Shown piece after piece: positions 1 to 12,914 of a DNA stretch of 64,000 nt. Location of the stretch: the NCBI RefSeq assembly GCF_014805685.1, contig NC_060909.1:7174792-7238791 (forward strand), written 5' to 3'. A program made the position numbers and the translations under genes. Numbering within the stretch: position 1 is the first letter of the stretch; every line of letters begins with the position of its first letter. This DNA comes from Silurus meridionalis. Its lineage: Eukaryota > Chordata > Actinopteri > Siluriformes > Siluridae. The notes under the pieces are model-generated. The model made no database searches. It was not told the origin of the DNA and was given only the letters and a program-made list of their open reading frames with translations.

Positions 1-607
1 CCGACCTAAGAGGCCCAAACCTGTTCTAGCACGACACAAACAAAGTGGATGTCCAACCAAAATTTGGAATGTAAGAAGTAGTGTTCAGCACAGAGCCGTA
101 ATTTCATCTTAAAATGTCCACTTCTTTCACAAGTTTATCACATTAGCCACATTTCCTCTGACTAATACTTTCCCAATCAGTATTTACCCAATTTTTATGG
201 TTCACTTGTTGGCCATTTTTTCAGGCGTCCACATATGTCATCTCGAATAAACCTCAACAGACCAAGTAAAAATACTGTACTATAAATTCACAAGTTTACT
301 CTTTTATTTTTCCCCACACCTACTGCATATGAGATCACATAGCCTTATGGACAATATTCATATTGGATTTCTATGATACAACATGGACAAAGAATCAAAA
401 ACTAGAAATCCTTCACTCCTCTCAGCCATCTGTCCAAGCAGACGAGTAGCTTGGCATCGGTTTCATAACCGCACTCACACACTCATTACTCGACTGCAGG
501 TGGGGGGTGGGATGATGTAGGCGATGGGCTCCTCGGCTGGAGCTGAGTAATCAGTGAGCCAACGGCAGAGGTGCTCTGACCTTCTGCTGCACCATAGAAT
601 TGTGATA

Positions 608-699
608 AATGCACCTGCTATAGGGTGATTTATAACCCGAGCACTGCATATAACTGATTTATGAAGAGTAATTAGCATTTTTGAAAGCTCATTGTAAAG
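608..699 (+). repeat. dispersed repeat, copy 1 of 2
   Basis: AAATGCACCTG, GGGTGATTTATAA, AGCACTGCATATAACTGAT and CATTGTAAAG are shared with 4302-4394 in the same orientation. Family unknown to me. Confidence 0.65.
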
Positions 700-794
700 A
701 ATCATATATCCTGGCATGCTGACCATATCCTTAATCTTCGAGCCATGGATCCTACTAGTGTTGTACAACATTCTAAAAGGTTATCATGAATTTC

Positions 795-930
795 TTTTAG
801 AGTGCCCTCCAGAATTATTGGCACCCTTCATAAAAATGAACAAAATATCCCATACAAACCGAACACACAACTCAGCATGGAAAAGTTCTACAATATGGAT
901 TATGCTGTAAAGCAACCATGCCTTCAAAAA
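795..930. mobile_element. terminal fragment of a Tc1-like element
   Basis: AGTGCCCTCCAGAATTATTG followed by GCACCC resembles the terminal repeat of a frequent fish Tc1 family. I did not find the opposite end within the following kilobase. Confidence 0.45.
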
Positions 931-3900
931 TAATGAAATAAAACATTCAACATTAAAAAAAGAATTAAACTAAAGAAAATTAATATTTGGCATAAGAACC
1001 TCTTAAAATGAATCTGTAGTCTAAAACTGCAGTTTCATAAAGAAAATTGTCTAGCAAGACTACTAAGCAACTTCAAGAATCATCCTCTGGCTTCGTATGA
1101 CTGTCACTTGGTAATATTTTTGCAGGTTATCTCTTCATCTTTTTGCCTGAAAACTGTTTTGTTAAATGATATGCTATTATTTTTACTAACATACAACATT
1201 TCTCTATAACATTAAGCTTTTAGTTGGAAATGTTCTATAACCCTGAGCTTCTTTTTGCCTATCATTAGATAAAGAGTAATTACTTTTGCTTCTACCTGCA
1301 GCAACACTACTCGTGGATGTTTTTAGTTTCCCACACCAGTCGGTCTAAATGTAAATATGTAACTTCTGTGATGTGACTTTTTAACTAGTAAAGTTAAATC
1401 ATGAATATTTTTTTATTTTCCATGGGGCAGAAATATAATGTTCCACACATGGAAAATCCCCTTCTCATCTATCAATGAAAAAATGTAAAGACCTTTTCAC
1501 TTAAATTAGACACATGGTAGTTAACCTGCACAAATCAGGTAATAAAAATTAGCGAGAAATTGGACCTGTAATCAATCTGTCTACTCACAAAATAAGCAGA
1601 ATGGTAAAAAAAGAAAAGAAAAAAGAAACTGAGCCCTAAGATCATCTCTTTCTCAAAAGCTGACTCTTCATTGGAAAATGCTGCACCAATAATACTGCAT
1701 TAATAATAATGCAAAACTAAAAAAAATACAATACTGTTTGTGTTTTTAAACAAAGATTCTATGAACCACTGGATATATCGTGTCACATTAGTAATGCCAA
1801 CACATGTTTTTTGGCCAGTTTGTACCTCCAATTAAACTAACTGTCTGAGTGGCAGATAATTAAGTGCAGGAAGTTGTAGTTTTAATCTGCGTTCCTCTTT
1901 GCCTCAGACTTCAGTTGAGCTTGACAGGCACGGTGTATACCAGTGTTTCCTTTAAACACTGTGAGCTTCAACAGTCTGCAGTCAATACTCTCACTTCTCT
2001 GTTGCACCGGAGCATAAACTTATAGAAAAGATCAGGACAGAAAGTCTCCCACTGACTGCTTAGGTAGACTATTTATATACACAACTTCCCTCTCGATTTC
2101 ATTTATTTGTATTTAGTCAGATGTAAAAAGTGCAAATACTGCAGTTAATGTATGTGGTGTTTAGAAACTTTACTTTGTTGTAATTGTATAATAATGGAAT
2201 AGGTTTGATTGGGAAATAGGTCACAAGTCACAGGACACTCAGTATCTCTGAACAAGAAGTAACTTAATAAAGAAATTATTTATTTAAGCATAAGGACATA
2301 AGGTTAGATTGTGTAATTGTGTGATGGGGATTTGGTTAACTGTAGCCAACAAATTGCATACTATCTTTATGTGTGGACTTTAGATTTTTCTTTGAGAAAG
2401 AAGAGTCATGTTATGTGATGATAGTAGACAGTGCATTGATGTTGGCCAATTGGATTTGGACAGCGCTGCAAACTCACATTCACTTTCTGCGTTTCCTCCC
2501 ACAATGATGGCTGTTTGAGAGCTACACAACACCCACCGTAGACACCTCTCTCACACTCGCTCTGCCTTTTCCTCATGCTCCCTTTTGAAACAACAACTGT
2601 TAAAGCAGCACCACAAACACAGTCTCACAGCCTGAATCACTACAGCCCAACTGCCAGTCAGTCATGCAACACATAAAGGATCATGACTCAGCAGGTGTGA
2701 CTAAGTCGAATAAAATCAATACTTAAAAGCCACACTGGATTCGCTAGTGGCACAACTCTTTTGTAAAAAAGCCCGTACGGCTTCTGTTCTCACTGCTGAA
2801 GGTGTTACAAGTGTTTTATCTAAGTCTCTTGAGCTTAAGTACAGCTAAATCAATTGTGGATGAGTCATAAATGCAAAACATTTAGCTGTACTGCATTATT
2901 TCAATACATGCCAGTGAACTGCAGGGGAAAATATCAGAGAAGTTAATGCACTCTGAGAGTCCACATGGATTCAAACACATACAGTACATTTGACTTTTGT
3001 TTAAGGCGAAGGAAAAGAAAGCATGAGGAAGGCCTAAGGCTAATGAAGATTCTTGAACAGGTACATTTACTGCTTTGGATTAAGCTGAGAAATGAACTAA
3101 CCATGACCTGATTCATTTCTAACTAATCATGTTCTAATTAGAACAAAATAATTCATTGTATGAAGCGGTGATTAAAATTATAAGCAGTCATATAGTATAC
3201 CCTGATTAATAAATCCTTCTTACTACTGCTCAGACTGTAACAGTCTCAGTCTCTCAATGGTTTCTCATTTTCCTAAGTGCAGTAATACATAAAGTTAATT
3301 TGGATTTGTTGCAATAACACATGCGAGGAAAGCCGAGCTCCGCTGAAGGAAAGAAGCCAATTTGTAGATGCCATGCAGCCATTTCCTGTTACTGCCAAAA
3401 CAGACTGAGGAAAGAAGAATGTGTACATGAAATTGAATGCCAATCAAATGCTATCTCTAGAAGCAGCTCCAGGAATTCTGAATTGTTCCATTTGTTTGGT
3501 TCAATACTCTGCACTGATAACTCAAGGGGACTTCAGCATTTAACCTGGGCTGCTGAATTGTTTCTTATAATTTTCATTCTCCATCAAATGTTTGACATAT
3601 ATGAAGAAAATTCACTTTGAACAATCATAATCTTTACACTATAATTAACTTGTGATCTTCAATTGATCAAAGATTTATTCTGTAATGGAAATGTGTTTTT
3701 GACTACATTACCCACATGTGAAATCCCACAGTGGCAGTGAGACTTGGTGCTCTCTTCATCTCTCCCTTGAGACACTGTTTTATTCTACCAGTCTGCCCAG
3801 GTCTCTGACCTCCTTATGTGTACAAACCGTTCAAACAGATCAGCTTCCAAAGTTTCAAATTTTGTGCTAATACAACTGTTAATGTCATCACACTTCTAAC

Positions 3901-4301
3901 ACTTGATATAATATCACACATCACATACTGTACTAGCCGAACTGCAACTTGCAAAATTGCATTCCGGAATTTTGAGTCCAACATTTGCTGTCTCCAGTTC
4001 TTCCATATAGGATTTATCATTCATAGGATATTGGTCGTCATTGAAAAAAAAAATTGTTAGAAAAAAAAAAATGACAAACTTGGTTTATTTGTAATTTCTT
4101 TTTTAGATAACAAATCTCCTCTATGTGTAAAATTGGTGAGTTTACATTATGTCAATATTCAATATTATAGACATAAAGAGGAGAAATGCCAGTCTCTTTG
4201 GTAATCCAGGTTTTATAAACATAAGCGAGGAAAAAAGTTTATTACATGGACACATTTTAAAATAACAAATTAGGTTGAGCAACTGCATCCAAAAGCCAAC
4301 C
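931..4301. other. gene-free sequence
   Basis: AT-rich DNA with no ORF of recognisable protein character, no RNA gene and no bounded repeat that I could identify. Confidence 0.5.
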
Positions 4302-4394
4302 AAATGCACCTGGTCTGGGGTGATTTATAATTTCAGCACTGCATATAACTGATATATGTAGAGTCATTAGCATTTCTGAAAACTCGTTGTAAAG
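4302..4394 (+). repeat. dispersed repeat, copy 2 of 2
   Basis: About 90 bp similar to 608-699, with the core CAGCACTGCATATAACTGAT. Similarity stops abruptly on both sides. Confidence 0.65.
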
Positions 4395-5110
4395 GGTAAT
4401 AGATTCTGACACAAGATCAGGCCATGAGCTAATGTTCTTACCTTTTCATAATAATGTTATTAATGGCATTTCAACGATTCCATTTGAAATATTGAGGCAA
4501 TGAGTTTATATTGGCAACAAATGATGTAATTAGGCTATGACATATGTTTGGACATGAGAAAGAAAATTCAATGGACTGAGCCCACGATTTAAGCTATTGT
4601 GGGAACATCGTAGGAGACTAGGAATGGATGTAATTTTTTAATTTTTAATTCTATCTGTAACCCAGAAACAAGTGTTCTAAATGTATCTGTATCACAAACA
4701 ATGGTGGGATAAGTTAAACATATAGCACTAAATGTCAGAATTTCTGTGCACAAATCAGTCAGTTTGATTTTGTAACAAAAGGAAGCAGTGCTATCCCAAA
4801 AGTAACTGAAGTAAAAAAAAATAAACCTTTGTTAGCTCACATTTTTTTGATTGGAAAAAAAAAAGAACACATTTGGCAAGGTTTAGAAAGATGCATGGTA
4901 AAGTACTTTAGCTGAATATTTGAAGAAATTACTGTCCAGATGCTGAGAGGATTTTTCATTAAAAAAAAAATATAGTTCAACTGTACATGTAACATCTGTA
5001 CATTTATATTTGTTTAGTCAAAGTAAATCTTCATACCGTTAAATGACCTATTTTGTTGCATATAAGCGAAAGGAACATGTGTCTTTCAAAAACAATAAAA
5101 CGTATACAGT

Positions 5111-5658
5111 CAGTGGTGGACAGTAACAAAGTAAACAGAATTTGTTATTGTACTTAAGTAACTTTTTCATGTATCTGTACTTTACTGAGGTTTTTCTATT
5201 TGGGAAGAATTTTAATTTAACTTTATTACATTTCAAAGTCAAATATCTTACTTTTTACTCAACTACATTATGTGAAATCAGTTTCTTTTTATCTATGAGT
5301 GTTAAAAATGTTACTGGTTAAACTTTGTGGTATCTACAGTACTTATCACTTATCAGTACTTAGTAGCTATCAATCAGGGTTTGACTCATTATTATCATTC
5401 TATTAATAGATCAGAGTGCTGAGACTTTTTAACAAGTTGATCAAGCAAGAGTCTTGTGACAAAATTTTTTATTAGCAACATTTTAGTCATAATTAATAAT
5501 AGTACTTTGTATAAGTACATTTGAAGACAAATACTTTTGTAGTTTTACTCAAGTGAAAGTTTAAAAAGGGGCATTTTTACTTTTACTGGAGTCATATTTT
5601 ATCAAGTGTGCTTCTACTTTAACTGAAGTACATGCCTTGTGCATTTTGTACACCACTG
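5111..5658. mobile_element. non-autonomous hAT-like element with 8-bp TSD
   Basis: 548 bp with short inverted ends (CAGTGGTGGAC left, CAGTGGTGTAC reverse complement right) and a perfect 8-bp target duplication TATACAGT at 5103-5110 and 5659-5666. Eight-bp duplications are characteristic of hAT transposition. No transposase coding. A second copy lies at 61318-61898. Confidence 0.82.
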
Positions 5659-6998
5659 TATACAGTATATAAATTACATACACATACAGACAGTATATAT
5701 AACAATAATAAATGACCCAGATAAATTTCACAGAAATCCAAACAATCTATTGGGCAACCAGTAAAAATATACTTTTAACTCTCAATATGAATTCCATGAG
5801 ATTTTCCACAAGAGGTTTTTGTGTGTGTGTGTGTGGCTCTATTCTACTAAACAGATGCTACACAGAAACCACTTTGGGATATACAGTAGCATCATATATT
5901 TGCACACTAGCCTACTGCATTATAACCACCGCAGTTGTTAGCAAGTCTCTGAATTGCAGTAAAGTATAACACTGCGGTTAGCTAGTATGTCAGTGGCAGT
6001 AAAGTCTCATCCACTGTCTCAAACCACATAATGTCATAATAAATACCATGTCAGAAAAGCACACCCCCTAAGGTTTCCTGTGCCAGTATGTGGCTTTGAA
6101 TGTAGCCTTGTTTTATGCCGCATCATGCAAATGTTTACTAGACAGAAAATAGAAAATGTATCTCTTCAGGGTAACACTTCTATAGGCAAACATGCATCCT
6201 GTAGCCAGTCTGAGAAGCAACACAATGTGGAAAATTTTAAATCATTTTAAAAGCTGTGACCTACATTGAGGAAAAAGAGAACAATATATTACCTTCCAAA
6301 TTATAATTAAGCTCGAGCTCTCATAAAGGCATAAATGCATTCTTCATTCTTTCTAGCAATTATTGAAAATGTGTTTTACGCAATGATTTGTTTGTAGTTT
6401 TCATGGAAATAAATGAACATGGGGTTGCCAGGATATTGGCATTATCAAATGAGTATCATATATCTATGTTACAGCTCAGGGTGCTGTTAACCCCATTGGA
6501 TTCTGGGTGAAGAAAAAAGTGTGCACCTAGAACATGTTAACAATACAAAACACAAAGCCAAACCAATGTAGACAATCCAAACTTTGTTTAAAACTATGAA
6601 AGCGGCTGGAGTAGTAATATAAGTATATGCAAGTTGCTGGATAATATTTACATTATATTGTAGTTAGAAAAGAAAAGCAATGTGTTTCAGCTAATGTATT
6701 GATTTTTTTACTACTAATGTGAAATATAGCAAAGTAAATATCTATATTAAAAAAATTCCACTTTGTGTTAAGGATATACAAACTGCTCTGCACTTAAATG
6801 TATGCATATGTACAGTAAACATCTAAGATGGATTAAAAGATTTCCAGTTAAGATAAGGATACTTTGTCAACTTTTCAGAAATTTCAAAAGAACTACTTAT
6901 GACTAAGGACCCCATAATGCTGTGCTTCCTAAAGTAAGGTCCAACAAAAAAAAAAAAAAAAACATAGTCTGTGAAGTATAGCCAGTGGAGCCTGTAAA

Positions 6999-7248
6999 AA
7001 CCTTCTTTGGCTTCTCCCGTTAGGGGTCGCCACAGCGGATCATCCGTATTCATGATCCGCATGTTTGATTTGGCGCATGTTTTTACGCTGGATTCCCTTC
7101 CTAACACAACCCTCCCCATTTATCCGGGCTTGGGACAGGCACTAAGTGTGCACTGGCTTGTGCAACCCTAACGGCTGGGGTTGGTTCCCCGACCAGGAAT
7201 CGAACTCGGGCCGCAGCGTTGAGAGCGCCGCATTCTAACCACTAGACC
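6999..7248 (-). mobile_element. tRNA-Glu-derived SINE with 19-bp target duplication
   Basis: Read on the minus strand, the head (7248 downward) is tRNA-Glu-like: TGGTCTAGTGGTTAGAATG (A box) and AGTTCGATTCCTGGTCGGG (B box). The body continues through CCGGATAAATGGGGAGGG and ends in GCGACCCCTAACGGGAGAAG plus a short T-rich tail; that tail type is shared by other fish retroelements. Flanking duplication AGCCAGTGGAGCCTGTAAA occurs at 6980-6998 and 7249-7267. It is a retroposed copy, not a functional tRNA gene. Confidence 0.88.
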
Positions 7249-7267
7249 AGCCAGTGGAGCCTGTAAA

Positions 7268-10057
7268 TGACTGAATTATGTTCCAGTGGTGAAAGTTACA
7301 GCACAACATTATAACAATGCCCATATAAATAATGTCAGATGCAATTTAAAAGAAATGTTCATAAAAATGGACTGTGGGTAGAAATGAAGAAATGTATCAT
7401 TTAAAAACCTTTCCTCTAACTTAGGAAATAGATGCAAATTTACATTAGTGCAAAAGTGCAACACTGATATGTACTTTTATTTGCGTGACCTGCAAAACAC
7501 AAGTCTTAAAAAAATGAATTTCTGAGGGAATGCACAAACAGGGAGGTGTTATGAGTGATTTACAGATGGAATGGAAAATTACAGGTTGCTTTAACTTAAA
7601 TGCAGCATTAGATTTCAATAATTCTTTTATTACACCTCGTGCTCCCACCAACTGTATACACACAATGCTCCAACTCTAGTACCTACTCTGGTACAACTAG
7701 TTACAGCACTTTTAGGTACACTTGGTTATTTATCTGCTGGAAAGCTATGGATAATACACAGTGATTCATGAGGATCTTCTGTTTGTAAGTGCCATTACAA
7801 CCTTTTTCCTTTGTAATGAAACAACTATTTAATTATTTATTAAGTAAAGCTGGCCATTTAAACAATACAGAGTTTTATACATACTGCATTTACATACCTT
7901 CAAAAAATATTTCTGTGCCCAGCTTTCTCCTTTTCACCAGCGTCAACACTGCCAGTGTTTATTCTGTCTTTTTTGTATTCTGGTATGTTTGCATTAAATT
8001 TTAAATGCTTTAAAACATGAGTGACGTTTCTTCAGTCCTAGTAAAATTATCTGGCTGTGCTGGACACACGGATTTCAGAATGGAATGTTGGTGGAGTAAA
8101 ATGATGTTCTGAAATGTCTGTAAAATATCTGATAAGAGGCCCATCCAAACCTGATCAAGCCAGTACCAAACCATAACATAGACTTGTATTCTAATACACT
8201 TATGTTGACACCATGGCTTCAAAACATTATTTCTTATCACATCCTACATATATTTGTAGATGATTTCTTCTCAGGTATCCATTCTTTCCAGGGAATATCT
8301 CACTCTCAACTGTTAGAACCTTACCCTTATCGAGTTCCTGTTCTTGCAACAGAAACTTCTGTATGAAACGAGAGGAATAGTAATAGTGAGGTGTTATTTT
8401 AATTTCCATGGCCTCACCTAACAACTCTCTCCTTACTTTACATATAATTTGGATGACGCACTGGAACCTTTTACAGTAAATCTTAACCGATCTGTATTAT
8501 TGTCTAATCTTGTTGGCTTTACTTCGGTTTATGTCTGGTTTCAATAAGGACCAGATGTGCTTCTCTTTCTTTTCTCCGTCAAACTCCGAACTCTGCAGGC
8601 TGTTAAAGGAAGACTTGTCTGTGGAACATTTTAGATAAACTCAGTGAGGTGATGGAGTTGGGTAAAGGTTTCCTGGCAGAGTAGCCGAGCTTTGGCCTCA
8701 GTGTTAACACCAGACAGTTTGCGGTTTGTACAGTATACAATGTGTGCACTCAGCACAGAGACCGTAGTGGGCTAAGATCAATTTCTCCTTCTCAATACTG
8801 TCTTTTATTGGCATGTACAAAAAAAAAAAAAAAAAAAAAAAAGAGAGAAACCTCCAGAATTCCCGTTTTTGAAGACTGATGTATATTACCCATGTGGAAA
8901 GAAATGTGAGGTAAACTCACGATTAAATTTTTTATGGATGAAAAAGCACATGTGTCATTCTGACATGAGCCAAGAAAATGGCTTTTTATTGAAGGATTTA
9001 TGGCTCTCTTTATTAAGGCTTATTACAGGCAGTATCAGCGAAACATTATTTCTAAAAGACATGTGATTAAAATAGCATTAGGCTATCAATTCAAAAAGTT
9101 AGCGATTGCAAAACTCGGTTCCGTTTGCTTGGAAATTTCTAATTAATCTTCACTAAAACTATACTGAACACAAATGATCTCTGCCTAGTCAGTGGAACAA
9201 TCTGAAAATGTATTATAATCTGGCAGCAGGGTTTCAGTAAGCTGTATTTCTTTTCTTCCTTTCTTTTTTGAATAAATTAAGCATTACTAGGATATAAGTA
9301 CCTTTTGTGGTTGTTCGACTTAAAAAACAATCAAAAATTTGGACGTGCTCTGTTGATCATCCTCAAACATCTGTAAATTTCCCAATTTCTCAATATTCCC
9401 ATCCATCTATCATTTTGATACAGGATTATGATTAAGAACCAAAATGGATACCTAAAATAAAACTGTTTTGCCCCATCAAATCATATTTAATTAGACTTTA
9501 GGAGAAGCAGTATTAAAATCAATCTCTTAAGAAAGTTTTAAGGAAAAGCCTCTGGGATGAAGCTCCTCATGTAGATGCTAAAAATGTTTTTAAAAAAAAT
9601 GGAAATTTGGAATTTTGTTAGAAAATAAAACAGTAATAATCTTAGTTGCACTGCATGGTTATTTCATAGTGTTAATGCATTTATCATTATTTTAAAACAA
9701 TAGAAAAGTGTAAAATTAATGGCAAATCTCTGTCTATGAGAATGGGCATAAAATAATTTCACTAGCACTCTAGCTGGTAATTACTAATTTAATGCATGCA
9801 TGGACTTTTTGCTAATGTTTTCACAAATAAAATTTGTTTCCAATTCCAAGCATAAACTAACTACATTTATTAAACTGGTAATTTCGTCTGTAACATAAAA
9901 AGGTGGTGATCAGATGCAAGTGTGGATATATTGATTTATAATGCAGAAATAGTAATAACAAACAAAATAAGCAATGAAATAACAAAACCGTGACATAACC
10001 TGGAGATTGGAAAGCAATGAAAAGACAAAGAGTGCTGTAAAAGGTGAGGTATATACA
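7268..10057. other. gene-free sequence
   Basis: AT-rich, with a poly-A tract at about 8819-8842. Nothing coding recognised. Confidence 0.5.
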
Positions 10058-10059
10058 TA

Positions 10060-11621
10060 CAGGGAGTGCAGAATTATTAGGCAAGTTGTATTTTTGAGGA
10101 TTAATTTTATTTGAGGATTTAATTTGAACAACAACCATGTTCTCAATGAACACAAAAAACTCATTAATATCAAAGCTGAATATTTTTGGAAGTAGTTTTT
10201 AGTTTTAGCTATTTTAGGGGGATATCTGTGTGTGCAGGTGACTATTACTGTGCATAATTATTAGGCAACTTAACAAAAAACAAATTCATACCCATTTCAA
10301 TTATTTATTTTTACCAGTGAAACCAATATAACATCTCAACATTCACAAATATACATTTCTGACATTCAAAAACCAAACAAAAACAAATCAGTGACCAATA
10401 TAGCCACCTTTCTTTGCAAGGACACTCAAAAGCCTGCCATCCATGGATTCTGTCAGTGTTTTGATCTGTTCACCATCAACATTGCGTGCAGCAGCAACCA
10501 CAGCCTCCCAGACACTGTTCAGAGAGGTGTACTGTTTTCCCTCCTTGTAAATCGCACATTTGATGATGGACCACAGGTTCTCAATGGGGTTCAGATCAGG
10601 TGAACAAGGAGGCCATATCATTAGATTTTCTTCTTTTATACCCTTTCTTGCCAGCCACGCTGTGGAGTACTTGGGCGTGTGTGATGGAGCATTGTCCTGC
10701 ATGAAAATCATGTTTTTCTTGAAGGATGCAGACTTCTTCCTGTACCACTGCTTGAAGAAGGTGTCTTCCAGAAACTGGCAGTAGGACTGGGAGTTCAGCT
10801 TGACTCCATCCTCAACCCGAAAAGGCCCCACAAGCTCATCTTTGATGATACCAGCCCAAACCAGTACTCCACCTCCACCTTGCTGGCGTCTGAGTCGGAC
10901 TGGAGCTCTCTGCCCTTTACCAATCCAGCCACGGGCCCATCCATCTGGCCCATCAAGACTCACTCTCATTTCATCAGTCCATAAAACCTTAGAAAAATCA
11001 GTCTTGAGATATTTCTTGGCCCAGTCTTGACGTTTCAGCTTGTGTGTCTTGTTCAGTGGTGGTCGACTTTCTGCCTTTCTTACCTTGGCCATGTCTCTGA
11101 GTATTGCACACCTTGTGCTTTTGGGCACTCAGTGATGTTGCAGCTCTGAAATATGGCCAAACTGGTGGCAAGTGGCATCTTGGCAGCTGCACGCTTGACT
11201 TTTCTCAGTTCACGGGCAGTTATTTTGCGCCTTGGTTTTTCCACACGCTTCTTGCGACCCTGTCGACTATTTTGAATGAAACGCTTGATTGTTCGATGAT
11301 CACGCTTCAGAAGCTTGGCTATTTTAAGACTGCTGCATCCCTCTGCAATATATCTCACTATTTTTGACTTTTCTGAGCCTGTCAAGTCCTTCTTTTGACC
11401 CATTTTGCCAAAGGAAAGGAAGTTGCCTAATAATTATGCACACCTGATATAGGGTGTTGATGTCATTAGACCACACCCCTTCTCATTACAGAGATGCACA
11501 TCACCTAATATGCTTAATTGGTAGTAGGCTTTCCAGCCTATACAGCTTGGAGTAAGACAACATGCATAACGAGGATGATGTGGTCAAAATACTCATTTGC
11601 CTAATAATTCTGCACTCCCTG
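10060..11621 (-). mobile_element. full-length Tc1/mariner element, DD37E, IR/DR type
   Basis: 1562-bp element flanked by TA at 10058-10059 and 11622-11623. Outer ends are inverted: CAGGGAGTGCAGAATTATTA at 10060 and its reverse complement ending at 11621. A second, related inner repeat (GCATAATTATTAGGCAAC type) lies at 10251-10271 and 11421-11440, so each end of about 200 bp carries two repeats, the IR/DR layout also seen in Sleeping Beauty. It encodes one transposase on the minus strand. I recognise the sequence type as widespread in fishes and other vertebrates. The 37-residue spacing between the second D and the E suggests the DD37E (Traveler/TRT-like) group rather than DD34E; that assignment is inference. 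Confidence 0.93.
10388..11403 (-). pseudogene. Tc1/mariner transposase, DD37E, one frameshift
   Basis: Start ATG at 11403 (MGQKKDLTGSEKS) and stop at 10388. The N-terminal part has the helix-turn-helix region (SLKIAKLLKRDHRTIKRFI) and a basic GRKKRVEKPRRK linker. The reading frame breaks near 11130, where one base appears to be missing; the second frame then runs PKSTRCAILRDMAKV to the end. The catalytic triad is visible: WTDEMR, MQDNAPSHT and SPDLNPIENLW. There are 37 residues between the second D and the E. With the frameshift accounted for, the length is about 338 residues, normal for a Tc1-type transposase. The only lesion I see is the frameshift. Confidence 0.93.
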
Positions 11622-11629
11622 TATATACA

Positions 11630-12914
11630 CACATTACCATTCAAAAGTTTGGACACAAACTTTTCCTTCTCCTTCAATGTTTTTTCTCTCTATTTTCATT
11701 TTTTAACATTGTATGTAATAATATTAAAGACATACAAACTATAAAACACTGAATTATTTTGTAAACTAAAAGTTTCAACCAACCAAGAATATTTTTATAT
11801 ATTAGATTATCCACAATAAATAAATGTAGTTTTAATGACAGCTTGGCAAACTCATGGCATTTTCTCTGAGTTATCAGATTTACAAGGTAGTCACCTGGAA
11901 GAGTTTTCAATTTAACGTGCTTTAGACCATCTGTTGTCTTGTGCAGAGGGCAGGGTGGGTACAGAGTCAATAGTGCTTATTACTGCTTGTACAACTACTG
12001 TACATATTCATATTATGGCAAGAAACACTCTAAGTAAGCTAAGTAAATAGAAAAGACAGTCCATCATTACTTTAAGAAATAAATGTTAGTCAGTCTGAAA
12101 GATCTCAAGAATTTTAAATGTATTCCCATATGCAGACACAAAAAACATTAAAGAGCATGATTAAACAAACTCTCATGAGGATTGTCCCAAAAAAAGAAGG
12201 CCAAAAAGTTACCTTTGCTGCAAAGGATAACTTTATTAGAATTACCAGCCTCAGAACAAGCAGAAGAGACGTGCTTGGGCTAAGAAACACAAGAAATGTA
12301 CATTAGATAAGTGGAAAAATATCTTCTGGTCTGATGAGTCCAAAGGTGAGATTTTTGGGTTTTGTCCTTGTCTTGTTAGAAAAAGTGGGTGAACAAATCG
12401 TTCCTGTTCCTGGTTTCCACCGTAAAGCATGAAAGAGGAGGTATAATGGTAAAGGGGAGTTTTGATGGTGACTCTATTGGTAATTGAGTCAAAACTGAGG
12501 AATTACTTAACCATGCCATGCTATCTGGTTTGCATTTAGTGGGACCATCATTCGTTTGGTTCCAAAATGTAAAAGTATCCCAAACCACCTCCACCTAGGA
12601 TAAGTTGGACCAGAAAGGGAAGGAAAAGCAGCAAAAAAGTACTCAACACCTCTAGGCACTCCATGATTTATGGATAACCATTCCAGATGACTACTTCATG
12701 ATGCTGACTGAGAGAATGTCAATGGTGAGCATCTATGGATAATCAAAAATATAAAACATATTCTGGGTTATTTAACAAATGTTTGTTAACTACATAATTC
12801 CATACTTGTTCTGTCATCATTTCCATGGCTCCATTAAAATACAAAGTTAAAAACAATAAAAATAAAGAAAAAACATTGAATATGAAGGTTTGTCCAAACT
12901 ATTGACTGGTAGAG
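11630..12914 (+). mobile_element. decayed Tc1-like transposon
   Basis: Imperfect inverted ends: ATTCAAAAGTTTGGACAC near 11639 and its counterpart (GTTTGTCCAAACTATTGACT) ending about 12914, both resembling the CAGTCAAAAGTTTGGACAC ends of a common fish Tc1 family. Inside on the plus strand, with many stops, are recognisable transposase pieces such as WKNIFWSDESK around 12311-12345. Its left end lies within about 10 bp of the DD37E insertion. Confidence 0.75.

Noticed and set aside
7185..7248. Possible tRNA-Glu gene
   Set aside because: The tRNA-like part is continuous with a SINE body and flanked by a 19-bp target duplication, so it is a retroposed copy.
10391..11367. Several plus-strand ORFs of 60-90 residues
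   Set aside because: They are shadows of the DD37E transposase on the minus strand.
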